This document shows, one piece after another, positions 28,143 through 35,569 of a DNA stretch of 42,398 bases. Made by a program: the position numbers and the translations under genes. Position 1 is the stretch's first letter. Each line of letters starts with the position of its first letter. The notes beneath the pieces are model-generated. The model saw only the letters and a list, made by a program, of their open reading frames with translations, ran no database searches and was not told the DNA's origin. The stretch comes from Negativicutes bacterium (GTDB lineage Bacteria > Bacillota_C > Negativicutes > Sporomusales_B > JARLHX01), in assembly GCA_031292015.1 (NCBI GenBank), contig JARLHY010000113.1:1-42398 (forward strand), read 5' to 3'.

Positions 28143-29267
28143 TTATATATAGGTAAGGCCCTGACCCGTAAGCACCGCAGCGGGAAGGATATAACGTTCC
28201 GGCGCGATTTTCCGTCCGACGGTGTCGGTGAAGGTCCTGCCGGCTGGAGCAGTACCGCTTAGGCGAAACAGTGTCGCGTTGTTCAGCTCGCCGTTCAAGT
28301 CGCACCAGTCTTTCAATTGCAGTATTTGGGCCGGAGCCGCCGTTACCGCGCCGATTACGTCGATGAGCCCCATGCCGGCGGCCAGCATCTTGGCCATTGT
28401 TGTCGGCAGATCGTAGACAGGCCCCGCCAGGTTTAGCGCATGGGCGTCCGTTCCTATTGAGAACGGCGGAAAGCCGGCTGCTATCGCCTTTTTTGCGATT
28501 TCGAAGCTAAAGCTGCTAACTCCGTGTCCGACATCCAGAAGAACCCCCCGCGCCAAGGCTTTTCGCATTGCCGGAATGGGGTTGCCGTCAGGCAGCCAGG
28601 GCGGGCAGGTTTTCCCGTGATAACAGTGGGTCACCACGTCGCCTGCGATTAAAAGGTCCAAAATATCCTCTATACACGGCGGCGGTGCCCCGATGTGCAC
28701 CATAAGCGGCAATCCTGCCGCCCGCGCGGCCGCCGCCGCCAGTTTTACCGGCTGCAGCCCCAGTGAACCGACAGTGTTTTTCTCTGACCTCACTTTGATC
28801 CCGCAGACAAAGGGCCGGTGATCGCCGGCCGCCCGGATCGTTTTCTCCACATCGATAAAGGCGATATCGGAAACCTCGGGCATGAACGCCAACCCGACAG
28901 AGCTTATGTTTAACCATGCCTTGATCGCTGTGGAGCAGGCGGGGGCAACATATCTTTCGAAACCGGTGATCGTTTCCTCGCCGGCACTCCCGGCGTCTGC
29001 TATCAGATGAACCCCGGTACTCAGGCCGACGGTGTCGGCCGGTATCGACAGGTTGCCCACCCCGTGATAAACATGGGCATGAATGTCAATCCAGCCGGGG
29101 CTCAAAAAAAGCTCAGCCGGTTTCTGCCGGTCGACGGAGCGCTCCAGAACATAGCCGTGCGTCTTCTGGATCAGCTGACCCGGCCAAATTCCTTTTGTCA
29201 CAGGGTCGACAACATTTACAAAAAGCGCTTCAGGTATATTCTGACTGCTTTCAGTGCAGCAAGTCAT
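28143..29267 (-). CDS. Amidohydrolase/deacetylase-family metallohydrolase
   Basis: This 374-residue TIM-barrel metal hydrolase has H63-x-H65 in WIDIHAHVYHG, a probable carbamylated lysine in CGIKVRSEKN, histidines in LMVHIG and VVTHCYHG, and the terminal aspartate in GTDAH. It resembles the amidohydrolase/deacetylase group exemplified by E. faecalis EF_0837, related to dihydroorotases and usually encoded with amino-sugar-acid or hydroxyacid degradation genes. I start at the ATG at 29267, where GAGGG lies 8 nt upstream. It follows an MFS carboxylate transporter and a GntR regulator, so it likely opens or deacylates the imported compound. Confidence 0.8.
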   Translation of the reverse strand: MTCCTESSQNIPEALFVNVVDPVTKGIWPGQLIQKTHGYVLERSVDRQKPAELFLSPGWIDIHAHVYHGVGNLSIPADTVGLSTGVHLIADAGSAGEETITGFERYVAPACSTAIKAWLNISSVGLAFMPEVSDIAFIDVEKTIRAAGDHRPFVCGIKVRSEKNTVGSLGLQPVKLAAAAARAAGLPLMVHIGAPPPCIEDILDLLIAGDVVTHCYHGKTCPPWLPDGNPIPAMRKALARGVLLDVGHGVSSFSFEIAKKAIAAGFPPFSIGTDAHALNLAGPVYDLPTTMAKMLAAGMGLIDVIGAVTAAPAQILQLKDWCDLNGELNNATLFRLSGTAPAGRTFTDTVGRKIAPERYILPAAVLTGQGLTYI

Positions 29268-29374
29268 AGGAAAAACCCTCTCTCCTTCAGGCTGCCGCAG
29301 GGCTGCAATCCACGAAAGGAACCAATCCTGCGGCAACCTTCCTAAAATTCGTGACCGCCCCGGCGGGCACCGGC

Positions 29375-30643
29375 TTAAGAAGCCGCGGCCTGCGGTTCAG
29401 GCTTGTTTTGCCGCAACATCAGACAGCATAATGTCGCACACAGAACGCTGCCGATAAGATACATAAAAGCTGCGTCAAAATTGCCGCCGAAATAGTCGAC
29501 CAAGAGCCCGACCACCATGGGGGAAATAAAACCGGCTATCTGCCCGGCGGTATTGACGATCCCCATAGCCCTGCCCATAATTGTCTTGGAAATGATCGCC
29601 ACCGGCATGCCGAAAGCCACGCCGACGCCGCCCCAGATGAAGAATCCGGCCGCAGTCTGCCAGATAACAAGGCTGTCAACCGATGGCACGGTGTACATGA
29701 AATACAGGCAGACGGCGCCGCACCAGGCGTTGATGATAACCGGAATCCTGCGGTTATTGGCGAAAACATGGTCTGACAACCAGCCGCTGAGAAGCAGTCC
29801 TATCGCGCCGGCGATGAACGGAAGGGCGCTGGCGATTCCCATCTGCACCATGTTGAGACCGCGCACTTTTACAAGATAAGACGGCAGCCAGAAGGTGAAG
29901 CCCCACAACGTCATGTTATAAAAGAAAATAACTACGAAAGACTTCCACACCACCGGTTCGGCCAAGATGCGCCAGAAACTGACCGCCGATTCGGCCTTGG
30001 TCGCCACAGCCCCTTCGTTTTTGGCTTCGTCGACCTCAGCTTGCGGCAAGCCCTTCTTCTCCTCAGGCGCATTAGCGAAGCTGAACCATATCCAGGCGCC
30101 AAGAAGCAGTCCCGGCACCAGCAGAACATAGAAACTGTAGCGCCAGCCAAGACTGGCCACGACAGGAATGACGAATAGGGGTGCTACGGCTGCGCCGACG
30201 ACATTGGCGGTAATCATCGTACTCACCGCAAAAGCCCGTTCCTTGGTAGTGAACCAGTTGCCGATGGTTTTATGAGCGGAAGGCGGCTGCAGTCCCTCGC
30301 CGATACCAAAAAAGACCCGGGCTGCAATCATTGACATCAGACTCCACATCATGCCGGTAACCGCGGTCATTACCGACCAGAAAGCGATTGTCCCCAGCAT
30401 CACCTTGCGGGCCCCGTACTTATCCACCAGTATCCCGCCAGGGATCTGGCAACAGGCGTAGCCGAAGAAAAAAGCACTCATGACAACACCCATACTTGTG
30501 GCCGACAGGCCGAATTCGGCGGCAATGTAGGGAATGGCGATAGCCATCGCCATCCGGTCCAGATAAGAAACCATGTTTCCGGTCCAGCACATCGCCAGCA
30601 TCGTGTATTTGAATTTCCACCGAAATCCCTGCTGATTTTCCAT
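29375..30643 (-). CDS. MFS transporter, anion:cation symporter (ACS) type
   Basis: This 422-residue protein has 12 helices. The N-terminal SYLDRMAMAIAIPYIAAEFG and the YACCQIPGGILVDKYGARKV motif place it in the ACS branch (glucarate, galactarate, hexuronate, phthalate and similar carboxylate carriers). GIGEGLQPPSAHKTIGNWF is also typical. The ATG at 30643 has GAGGGAGG 7 nt upstream. Downstream is the amidohydrolase and upstream the GntR regulator, all on one strand, so it probably imports the substrate of this cluster. Confidence 0.88.
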   Translation of the reverse strand: MENQQGFRWKFKYTMLAMCWTGNMVSYLDRMAMAIAIPYIAAEFGLSATSMGVVMSAFFFGYACCQIPGGILVDKYGARKVMLGTIAFWSVMTAVTGMMWSLMSMIAARVFFGIGEGLQPPSAHKTIGNWFTTKERAFAVSTMITANVVGAAVAPLFVIPVVASLGWRYSFYVLLVPGLLLGAWIWFSFANAPEEKKGLPQAEVDEAKNEGAVATKAESAVSFWRILAEPVVWKSFVVIFFYNMTLWGFTFWLPSYLVKVRGLNMVQMGIASALPFIAGAIGLLLSGWLSDHVFANNRRIPVIINAWCGAVCLYFMYTVPSVDSLVIWQTAAGFFIWGGVGVAFGMPVAIISKTIMGRAMGIVNTAGQIAGFISPMVVGLLVDYFGGNFDAAFMYLIGSVLCATLCCLMLRQNKPEPQAAAS

Positions 30644-30704
30644 TGTTAAGCCTCCCTCAATCGTTACCGTTAAAATAGTGCCGGTCAATCCGGGAAATCC
30701 CTCC

Positions 30705-31415
30705 TTATGACCCCTCGTGCTCGACCGGATACCCTTGCGAAACCTCGTCGATGGTAACAGCCAGATTCTCCTCCATCCACTTACGGGCCCGCTCTGAGTC
30801 TCCGGCGCGGATCGCCTCGAAAATATTCCGGTGATACATCAGCGCCTTGTCAATGCCGGTGATTTCATTAATCCGCCGATAATAACTAACCATAACATCC
30901 CGAATGACATTGGCCACGTTAAACATCAGCGAATTCTTCGTCGCCCTCGCTATGTCCAGGTGAAATTTCATATCGGCGATGGCAAACTCGATGATCGGCC
31001 GGCCTACTTTTTCCATCATTTCTACAGACGCCGAAATATTCGCGATATCGTCAGCTTCGGCTCGTTTTGCCGCCAGCGCCGCATTTTCCGGCTCGACGAT
31101 TCTCCGGTATTCCAGAATATCCAGCATGCTTTTACGGTTAAACACAAGCATCGGCAGCAGCGAGTTCATGAACATGCCTGGCGTCAGCATCAAAACCCGG
31201 CTGCCCTCTCCCTGGTGGGTCTGGATGATCCCCATCGCGTTGAGCCTGTTGAGAGCGTCGCGGATAGGTACGCGGCTCACGCCGAGCAGCTTGCAGAGTT
31301 CACTTTCCGAGGGAAGTTTCGTGCCAGGCGGCCAGACGCCGTTAAAGATGTTGTCAAGGATCTGATCGTACACCTGCTGACTGAGAAGGCGTTTATTAAT
31401 TGTTGTAATAGTTAT
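30705..31415 (-). CDS. GntR-family regulator, FCD subfamily, possible AUA/AUU start
   Basis: The N-terminal winged helix-turn-helix is clear (PPGTKLPSESELCKLLGVSRVPIRDAL) and is followed by an all-helical FCD ligand domain with metal-type residues (FHLDIARATKN and an H in MYHRNIF). It likely represses the MFS-amidohydrolase genes until a carboxylate inducer binds. The first conventional start is GTG at 31373 and has no ribosome site. The frame stays open upstream and encodes family-like INKRLLSQQVYDQI, while GGGGAGGG is ideally placed for an ATA at 31415 or, less well, an ATT at 31409. I give the longer form (236 residues); the GTG form has 222. Confidence 0.85.
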   Translation of the reverse strand: MTITTINKRLLSQQVYDQILDNIFNGVWPPGTKLPSESELCKLLGVSRVPIRDALNRLNAMGIIQTHQGEGSRVLMLTPGMFMNSLLPMLVFNRKSMLDILEYRRIVEPENAALAAKRAEADDIANISASVEMMEKVGRPIIEFAIADMKFHLDIARATKNSLMFNVANVIRDVMVSYYRRINEITGIDKALMYHRNIFEAIRAGDSERARKWMEENLAVTIDEVSQGYPVEHEGS

Positions 31416-31575
31416 GCCGATCCCTCCCCACTTATAACATATGATACAAGTTGGTGTTTTCTGTATATATTGTAAAATTCCTGCTGATCGACAATATTAT
31501 TTTAGCCGCAATGATGGCGAAGACTGTCCTCCTGAGCGCCATCGCTGCAAAAAAAAGGGGTTTACCTTAAACGGG

Positions 31576-31581
31576 TATAAT
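31576..31581 (+). promoter_or_regulatory. Possible -10 box before the small plus-strand gene
   Basis: A perfect TATAAT lies 77 bp upstream of the ATG at 31658. No good -35 box is visible, so this is weak. Confidence 0.3.
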
Positions 31582-31657
31582 AACTTTCATTGGACACCAA
31601 ACCGGCAGGGGTCTTATGCCGCTGCCAATACAGCGACTGTTGAAAGGAGAAGAGACC

Positions 31658-31972
31658 ATGGTCAAAATACCAAAGAACCGTCAGGACAGCGAGATGGTAG
31701 GAAGCTTTTCCGAGCCGTCCAGCTTTGAACACGCCAGCGACGGAGACCCCGTCCTCCCGGTGGCCAAACCGGCCAAAATCGAAGCGCCAAAACCGGCCTA
31801 CGCCGCTTTTTTTACGCCCGAGCTTCAGGAAGACTTGGGCAAGGCTCTGCTGAACCTCAAGCTGAAGCTCTACAAGCAGGGCATCGTCGATTACACTTTG
31901 AAGGTAGTCTGCGAAGAAACCCAGGTGGTGCTCAAAGCCGTACCTGTGACAAAAAAACCGAAACCCCGCTGA
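31658..31972 (+). CDS. Small hypothetical protein
   Basis: This protein of 104 residues starts at an ATG with AAAGGAG about 9 nt upstream. The first 45 residues are polar and look disordered (several Pro, Lys and Ser). Residues from about 48 to 95 form a compact amphipathic segment (FFTPELQEDLGKALLNLKLKLY, then DYTLKVVCEETQVVLKAVPV), followed by a Lys-Pro tail. There is no signal peptide or membrane helix. It is alone on the plus strand among minus-strand genes and ends before a shared bidirectional terminator. I do not recognise the family. Confidence 0.65.
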   Translation: MVKIPKNRQDSEMVGSFSEPSSFEHASDGDPVLPVAKPAKIEAPKPAYAAFFTPELQEDLGKALLNLKLKLYKQGIVDYTLKVVCEETQVVLKAVPVTKKPKPR

Positions 31973-32100
31973 TCCGAAAATCACAGGGTCTTTGCTGTTT
32001 ATTTCCTCCAACGGCGGCCAAGCAGCAAGGCCGCAAAGCTTATCGGCGGCGCTGCGGAGGCTATAGGCGCCGTTAGCCACGATGCCGGTAATATGCCAAT

Positions 32101-32134
32101 AAAAAAGCTTCAGGCCTGAGCCTGAAGCTTTTTT
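32101..32134. terminator. Bidirectional terminator
   Basis: AAAAAAGCTTCAGGC pairs perfectly with GCCTGAAGCTTTTTT around a 4-nt loop. It serves both the plus-strand small gene and the minus-strand exported-protein gene. Confidence 0.85.
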
Positions 32135-32136
32135 GT

Positions 32137-32580
32137 CTAATGGGGCCGGGGCACAATCGGCTGAGTGGTAAAATTACCCTCGCGGCCATACTGCAGCGCC
32201 AGATCGATCTCGTTATCAAGCAGCGAACCTGTCGGCACCAGCTGAAATTCCAGTTGTTTGCCGCTCTGGTAGGTCTCGCGGACATCCACATCATAGGCGT
32301 GATATTCCAGCACCCGGTGAGAACGGGGAGCGGACAGCTTTACTTCCCATTTCCACAACTCTTTCAAATCGCCGAACAGATTGGGGTCGTCGTAAACGAT
32401 CAGCTCCCAGAAGACCAGGCTGCTGCCGTTTCTTGCCACCGTATCGGCGTCGAAAAAAATATCGGCTTTCAAGTCCCTGTCCCACGTGACATAAACCCAG
32501 CTCGCGGCGCAGGCGACTCCGGTCGCCGCCAAAAGCGCCAAAACAGTCAGCACTGAAACAAGCGCGGTCTTGACTCTAAT
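32137..32580 (-). CDS. Exported hypothetical protein, apparent AUU start
   Basis: The first conventional start is GTG at 32553, but that form would begin inside the hydrophobic core of a signal peptide and lack positive charge. Nine codons upstream is ATT (32580), preceded by AGAAGGTG at good spacing. Starting there gives the normal signal peptide M-RVKTALVSVLTVLALLAA with cleavage near ACA or CAA. The mature part is about 120 residues, rich in Trp, Tyr and Asp (WVYVTWDRDLKADIFFD), probably a beta-rich surface or periplasmic protein. The gene lies 69 bp behind an LPP20-like gene and may be co-transcribed. No family recognised. Confidence 0.65.
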   Translation of the reverse strand: MRVKTALVSVLTVLALLAATGVACAASWVYVTWDRDLKADIFFDADTVARNGSSLVFWELIVYDDPNLFGDLKELWKWEVKLSAPRSHRVLEYHAYDVDVRETYQSGKQLEFQLVPTGSLLDNEIDLALQYGREGNFTTQPIVPRPH

Positions 32581-32649
32581 GATTGCACCTTCTTTCGCCA
32601 GGCAACAGCCGGAGCGGATCCGCTTGCTCTCGGCCCGGGTATGCCCGCC

Positions 32650-33513
32650 CTACTGCTCGAAGACCACCGCCGTGCGGGCCAGGAAATTGCTCCTGGCGTT
32701 GGCGACCAAAATCCGGTCGGCATCAGCCTGGCTGATTACCGCATCGGCGTTGAAATTCTTTAATCCCACTGCCCTGACTACGATGGGACTGGCGCCGGCG
32801 CGCGACCTCCCGGCCGCAACTGCTGCCGCATCCTCGGCCGTCAGATAGTCGGCCATCCCGCGCTGCACCACCAAGTCCGGATCGATATACATATTTCCGT
32901 AAATAATCCGGCCTGTCGGATCATAGATCCGGGGCGACATCACCCGCTGAAGGCCCAGTCCCTGCGCGTCCACCACCACCCCGGTGGGTAGCGGGGCCGC
33001 CGCCGCCGGATTGGCGGGCGGTACAAAACCGGAGGAAGGCGCAGGTATCGGCGCAACTTGATCCGGCTTCATCCGCTCCTCGATCGCCGCCGCGACACTG
33101 TCCTCCCCGAACAGGGACACCTCCAGCGTCACCTGACAGGAACCGTCGGCCAGCGTCTGTTCACTCACCACCCGGGCCCCCTGTACCAGACCGGATATCC
33201 TTGTCCTGACGACGTCGCTCTCCACGGCAAAATTTTTGACTACCGTGGCCGCCTCCACCCGCACCTCGCCGACCGCCTCCAGCAGGTTGCGGTAAGCGTC
33301 AACCACGGCGGCCCGGCGGGCCATCGCGTTGGCCTGGGCCGGGCTGTGGGCGATCGTCGGCGGCACGCCGGTACCCGTCGCCCGGACGACGCCCCGGCCC
33401 CAGTCGGTGCCGCCCCGGCTTTCGCCTCCCGTCGGTGAGGCCAGCGCCACCGGCAGCAGCAGGGCCGCCGCCAAAAACGCCGTCAGGAATATCCGCGTAT
33501 TTCCCCTTGCCAT
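32650..33513 (-). CDS. LPP20/FlgT-like exported protein
   Basis: This 287-residue protein has a signal peptide (RIFLTAFLAAALLLPVALA). The first mature domain has WGRGVVRATGTGVPP, then QANAMARRAAVVDAYRNLLEAVGEVRV, resembling the LPP20 and FlgT N-terminal domains. A proline/alanine-rich linker at about 160-180 separates it from a second domain containing GLGLQRVMSPRIYDPTGRIIYG and VGLKNFNADAVIS. There is no lipobox cysteine, so it is probably not a lipoprotein. The ATG at 33513 has GGAGG 8 nt upstream. Proteins of this type are common in Negativicute envelopes; the role is unknown. Confidence 0.75.
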   Translation of the reverse strand: MARGNTRIFLTAFLAAALLLPVALASPTGGESRGGTDWGRGVVRATGTGVPPTIAHSPAQANAMARRAAVVDAYRNLLEAVGEVRVEAATVVKNFAVESDVVRTRISGLVQGARVVSEQTLADGSCQVTLEVSLFGEDSVAAAIEERMKPDQVAPIPAPSSGFVPPANPAAAAPLPTGVVVDAQGLGLQRVMSPRIYDPTGRIIYGNMYIDPDLVVQRGMADYLTAEDAAAVAAGRSRAGASPIVVRAVGLKNFNADAVISQADADRILVANARSNFLARTAVVFEQ

Positions 33514-33671
33514 TTGGAGCGCCTCCATCATCTAGTATTCGGTGTCGGAGGGCGATGATTGGGTGGCGGGCCGCTTCAGCCAGCCGGCGCTGGTCAACGG
33601 CCACCATCAATCCTATAACCTCCACCTGGTATCGATCATCGCGCCTTTCCCCCCAGTCCCAAGCCTTACGC

Positions 33672-34139
33672 TTAGCGGTACAGGGTGAATTCGCTGTGTT
33701 CCGGGTGCCAGCCATGGTCGCCGATATAGATTTCGCCAGGGTGGATCCGGTGGCCGTCGATAAACAGATCGAAGGTTACCCGGTCGCCGCCTTCGATTTG
33801 GAAGTTGACCCCGTCTTCTCCGCCTTCACTGGTAAAATCGAATTTGATCACATGCCGTTCCGGGCCTACCCTAAACCAGTCATCCGCTTCCAGCCGCCGC
33901 CCGTGGACATCCACAAACCGCCCGTCGGTGCGGATTTCTCCGCTGAATTGGTGCCGCATCCCTTTGGTCGTTGTCCACAAATGCAGGCCGTTTCCGTCAT
34001 GCCAGATGAAGTAACCCCTGGAATCGCCCGGGTCAAAAGCATCCGGCCGTCCCTGAACCCTGGGCGCCCACGCGAACGCCGAAGCGCATACACTAAGGAT
34101 CAAAACCGTCACAATCAGCATCGGTATCACTTTTTTCAT
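33672..34139 (-). CDS. Exported hypothetical protein
   Basis: This 155-residue protein starts with a signal peptide (MKKVIPMLIVTVLILSVCASAFA) and has a beta-rich mature domain with many Gly, Asp, His and Trp (GYFIWHDGNGLHLWTTTKG, then a repeated DG/EGGD pattern). The start at 34139 has GGGAG 8 nt upstream. It precedes the LPP20-like gene by 158 bp on the same strand. Upstream is a pair of TGACA boxes shared with another exported-protein gene in this window. No family recognised. Confidence 0.7.
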   Translation of the reverse strand: MKKVIPMLIVTVLILSVCASAFAWAPRVQGRPDAFDPGDSRGYFIWHDGNGLHLWTTTKGMRHQFSGEIRTDGRFVDVHGRRLEADDWFRVGPERHVIKFDFTSEGGEDGVNFQIEGGDRVTFDLFIDGHRIHPGEIYIGDHGWHPEHSEFTLYR

Positions 34140-34170
34140 CCCATCATCTCCCATAAATTAATCTATCTTC

Positions 34171-34203
34171 ATTATCTGGGACAATTGTGACAAAAGCTTG
34201 ACA
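34171..34203 (-). promoter_or_regulatory. Direct TGACA repeats with -10 box before an exported-protein gene
   Basis: TGACA occurs at 34188 and 34199 (plus-strand reading), 11 bp apart. The minus-strand -10 candidate GATAAT at 34171-34176 is 11 nt from the nearest box. Spacing and sequence resemble PhoB/OmpR-type sites (TGTCA repeats on the minus strand) in place of a -35 box. Confidence 0.5.
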
Positions 34204-34301
34204 GATGTTATACTTTTGCCTGGGCAACCTTCTTCCGGCCTTCCTGTATCACCCAGCCCCCCCGGGCTGACACCGTCAGGCCGCATGCCTCGGCAAACGC
34301 C

Positions 34302-34339
34302 AAAACCCCTGTTGACAAAGGCAACTGCTTGCAACAGGG
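34302..34339 (-). terminator. Terminator of the PAS histidine kinase gene
   Basis: CCCTGTTG pairs with CAACAGGG across a 17-nt loop and is followed by GTTTTG on the minus strand, just after the kinase stop. Confidence 0.6.
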
Positions 34340-34342
34340 ATT

Positions 34343-35569
34343 TTATATTTTGTCCGGCCGAAAATATTCGCTTTCTTCAGCCGCTGCTGCGCCTGACAAA
34401 AAGCCGGCCGTGGGAAACAGTATCCTAAAAACCGCTCCCCGGGGGTGATTCGGCCCGGCGGTTATCTGTCCGTTGTGCGCCGCCACGATTGCCTGGACAA
34501 GCGATAACCCCAGTCCCATGCCGTTTTCTGTTCGATCGGTAGTGAAGAACGGCTCGAAAATCCTATCCCGGATGGCCGCATCAATCCCCGGACCGTTGTC
34601 GCTGATTTCCAGCACCGCGCCCTCCCCGCTCCGGGTCGTTTGAACCGTGATGGTCTTGTCCGGACTGTCCACCTTGCTGAGCGCCGTTATCGCGTTGGCG
34701 GTGAGGTTAGTGACAATCTCGGCGATGCCGACCGCGTTGCCGGTTACCGGCGGCAGCCCTTGCCCGAAAGAAGCCCGCAAACATATGTCAGCTTTCGTCG
34801 CCTTGGCCTGAATATAGCCAAGCACGTCCCGGACCGATTGGTTCAGGTCGCAGGTCCGCAGATCCATGCGATTCTTCGCAACCAGCGACCGCATATGCCT
34901 GATGATGGTGTCGATGTTTTCCGCCTGCCGGGATATCTCTTCCATATCGGCGATGACGTCGCCAGGCAAAACCGACTGGTCTCTCCGGTGCCAAAGCACC
35001 GTCATATCGGCGATCGCCTTTATCGATGTCAGCGGCTGGGCGATTTCATGAGCCATCCCTGCCGCCATTGCCGCCAGGGCACTGAGTCGTTCCGCCTGAG
35101 CCATGGTTTCGGCGATCTCAGCCCGGAGCTGCCGGTTGACGATCTGCGCCGCCGCATTTTCCTTCTCCAGCGTTCTCGCCATATTCGCCATCTCCAGGTT
35201 GATCGAACTCATCTTGGCAATAATCTCGTCCTCGGCCATCATCGGCTTCCGGGCGATAATCAGGCGTAAGTCGCCCTGGCAATAAACCTGGCATTCAAAC
35301 CTGAGCAGCCCTCTCGCGGTCGGAATCTGCCAAAATAGCTTGCGGCTCTCCCGGCTATCCGGCGCCTTCAACACGGCAGCCGCATCGGCGCCAAACAATT
35401 GGCCGATATCCAGTCCTGCCGGAGATCCGTCCCGGTCGAGCAGGTTTTTAAAAGCCCTGTTGCAATACTTGATACGGTCCTCGGGATCAAGCCCGAAAAT
35501 CGGCGTCAGTTCGTCTTCGTCCAGGTACCGGGCTAATGAAGATCCGAATAGCTCCCACAGCTGCTTCAT
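34343..35569 (-). CDS. Cytoplasmic PAS sensor histidine kinase
   Basis: This 408-residue kinase has no membrane helix. Residues 15-110 form a PAS domain (PIFGLDPEDRIKYCNRAF). A helical linker follows at about 125-160, then the HisKA box with H174 in GMAHEIAQPLTSI, as in NtrB-type kinases. The HATPase has NLTANAITAL, DNGPGID and GMGLGLSLV. Its ATG overlaps the stop of the B12-binding protein gene as ATGA, so the two are made together. It probably receives the B12 protein's signal. No response regulator is adjacent in the window. Confidence 0.9.
   Translation of the reverse strand: MKQLWELFGSSLARYLDEDELTPIFGLDPEDRIKYCNRAFKNLLDRDGSPAGLDIGQLFGADAAAVLKAPDSRESRKLFWQIPTARGLLRFECQVYCQGDLRLIIARKPMMAEDEIIAKMSSINLEMANMARTLEKENAAAQIVNRQLRAEIAETMAQAERLSALAAMAAGMAHEIAQPLTSIKAIADMTVLWHRRDQSVLPGDVIADMEEISRQAENIDTIIRHMRSLVAKNRMDLRTCDLNQSVRDVLGYIQAKATKADICLRASFGQGLPPVTGNAVGIAEIVTNLTANAITALSKVDSPDKTITVQTTRSGEGAVLEISDNGPGIDAAIRDRIFEPFFTTDRTENGMGLGLSLVQAIVAAHNGQITAGPNHPRGAVFRILFPTAGFLSGAAAAEESEYFRPDKI

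Noticed and set aside
31995..32092. Weak likeness to a c-di-GMP-I (GEMM) riboswitch: CGCAAAGC, then TATAGG and GTTAGCC
   Set aside because: The first GEMM hairpin and GGC-AAACC motif are missing, the 3' loop lacks two Gs, and only a terminator follows, with no target gene.
33538..33671. Open frames continuing between the two exported-protein genes
   Set aside because: They overlap the LPP20-like gene in another frame, become Gly/Arg/Pro-rich and lack a well-placed ribosome site.
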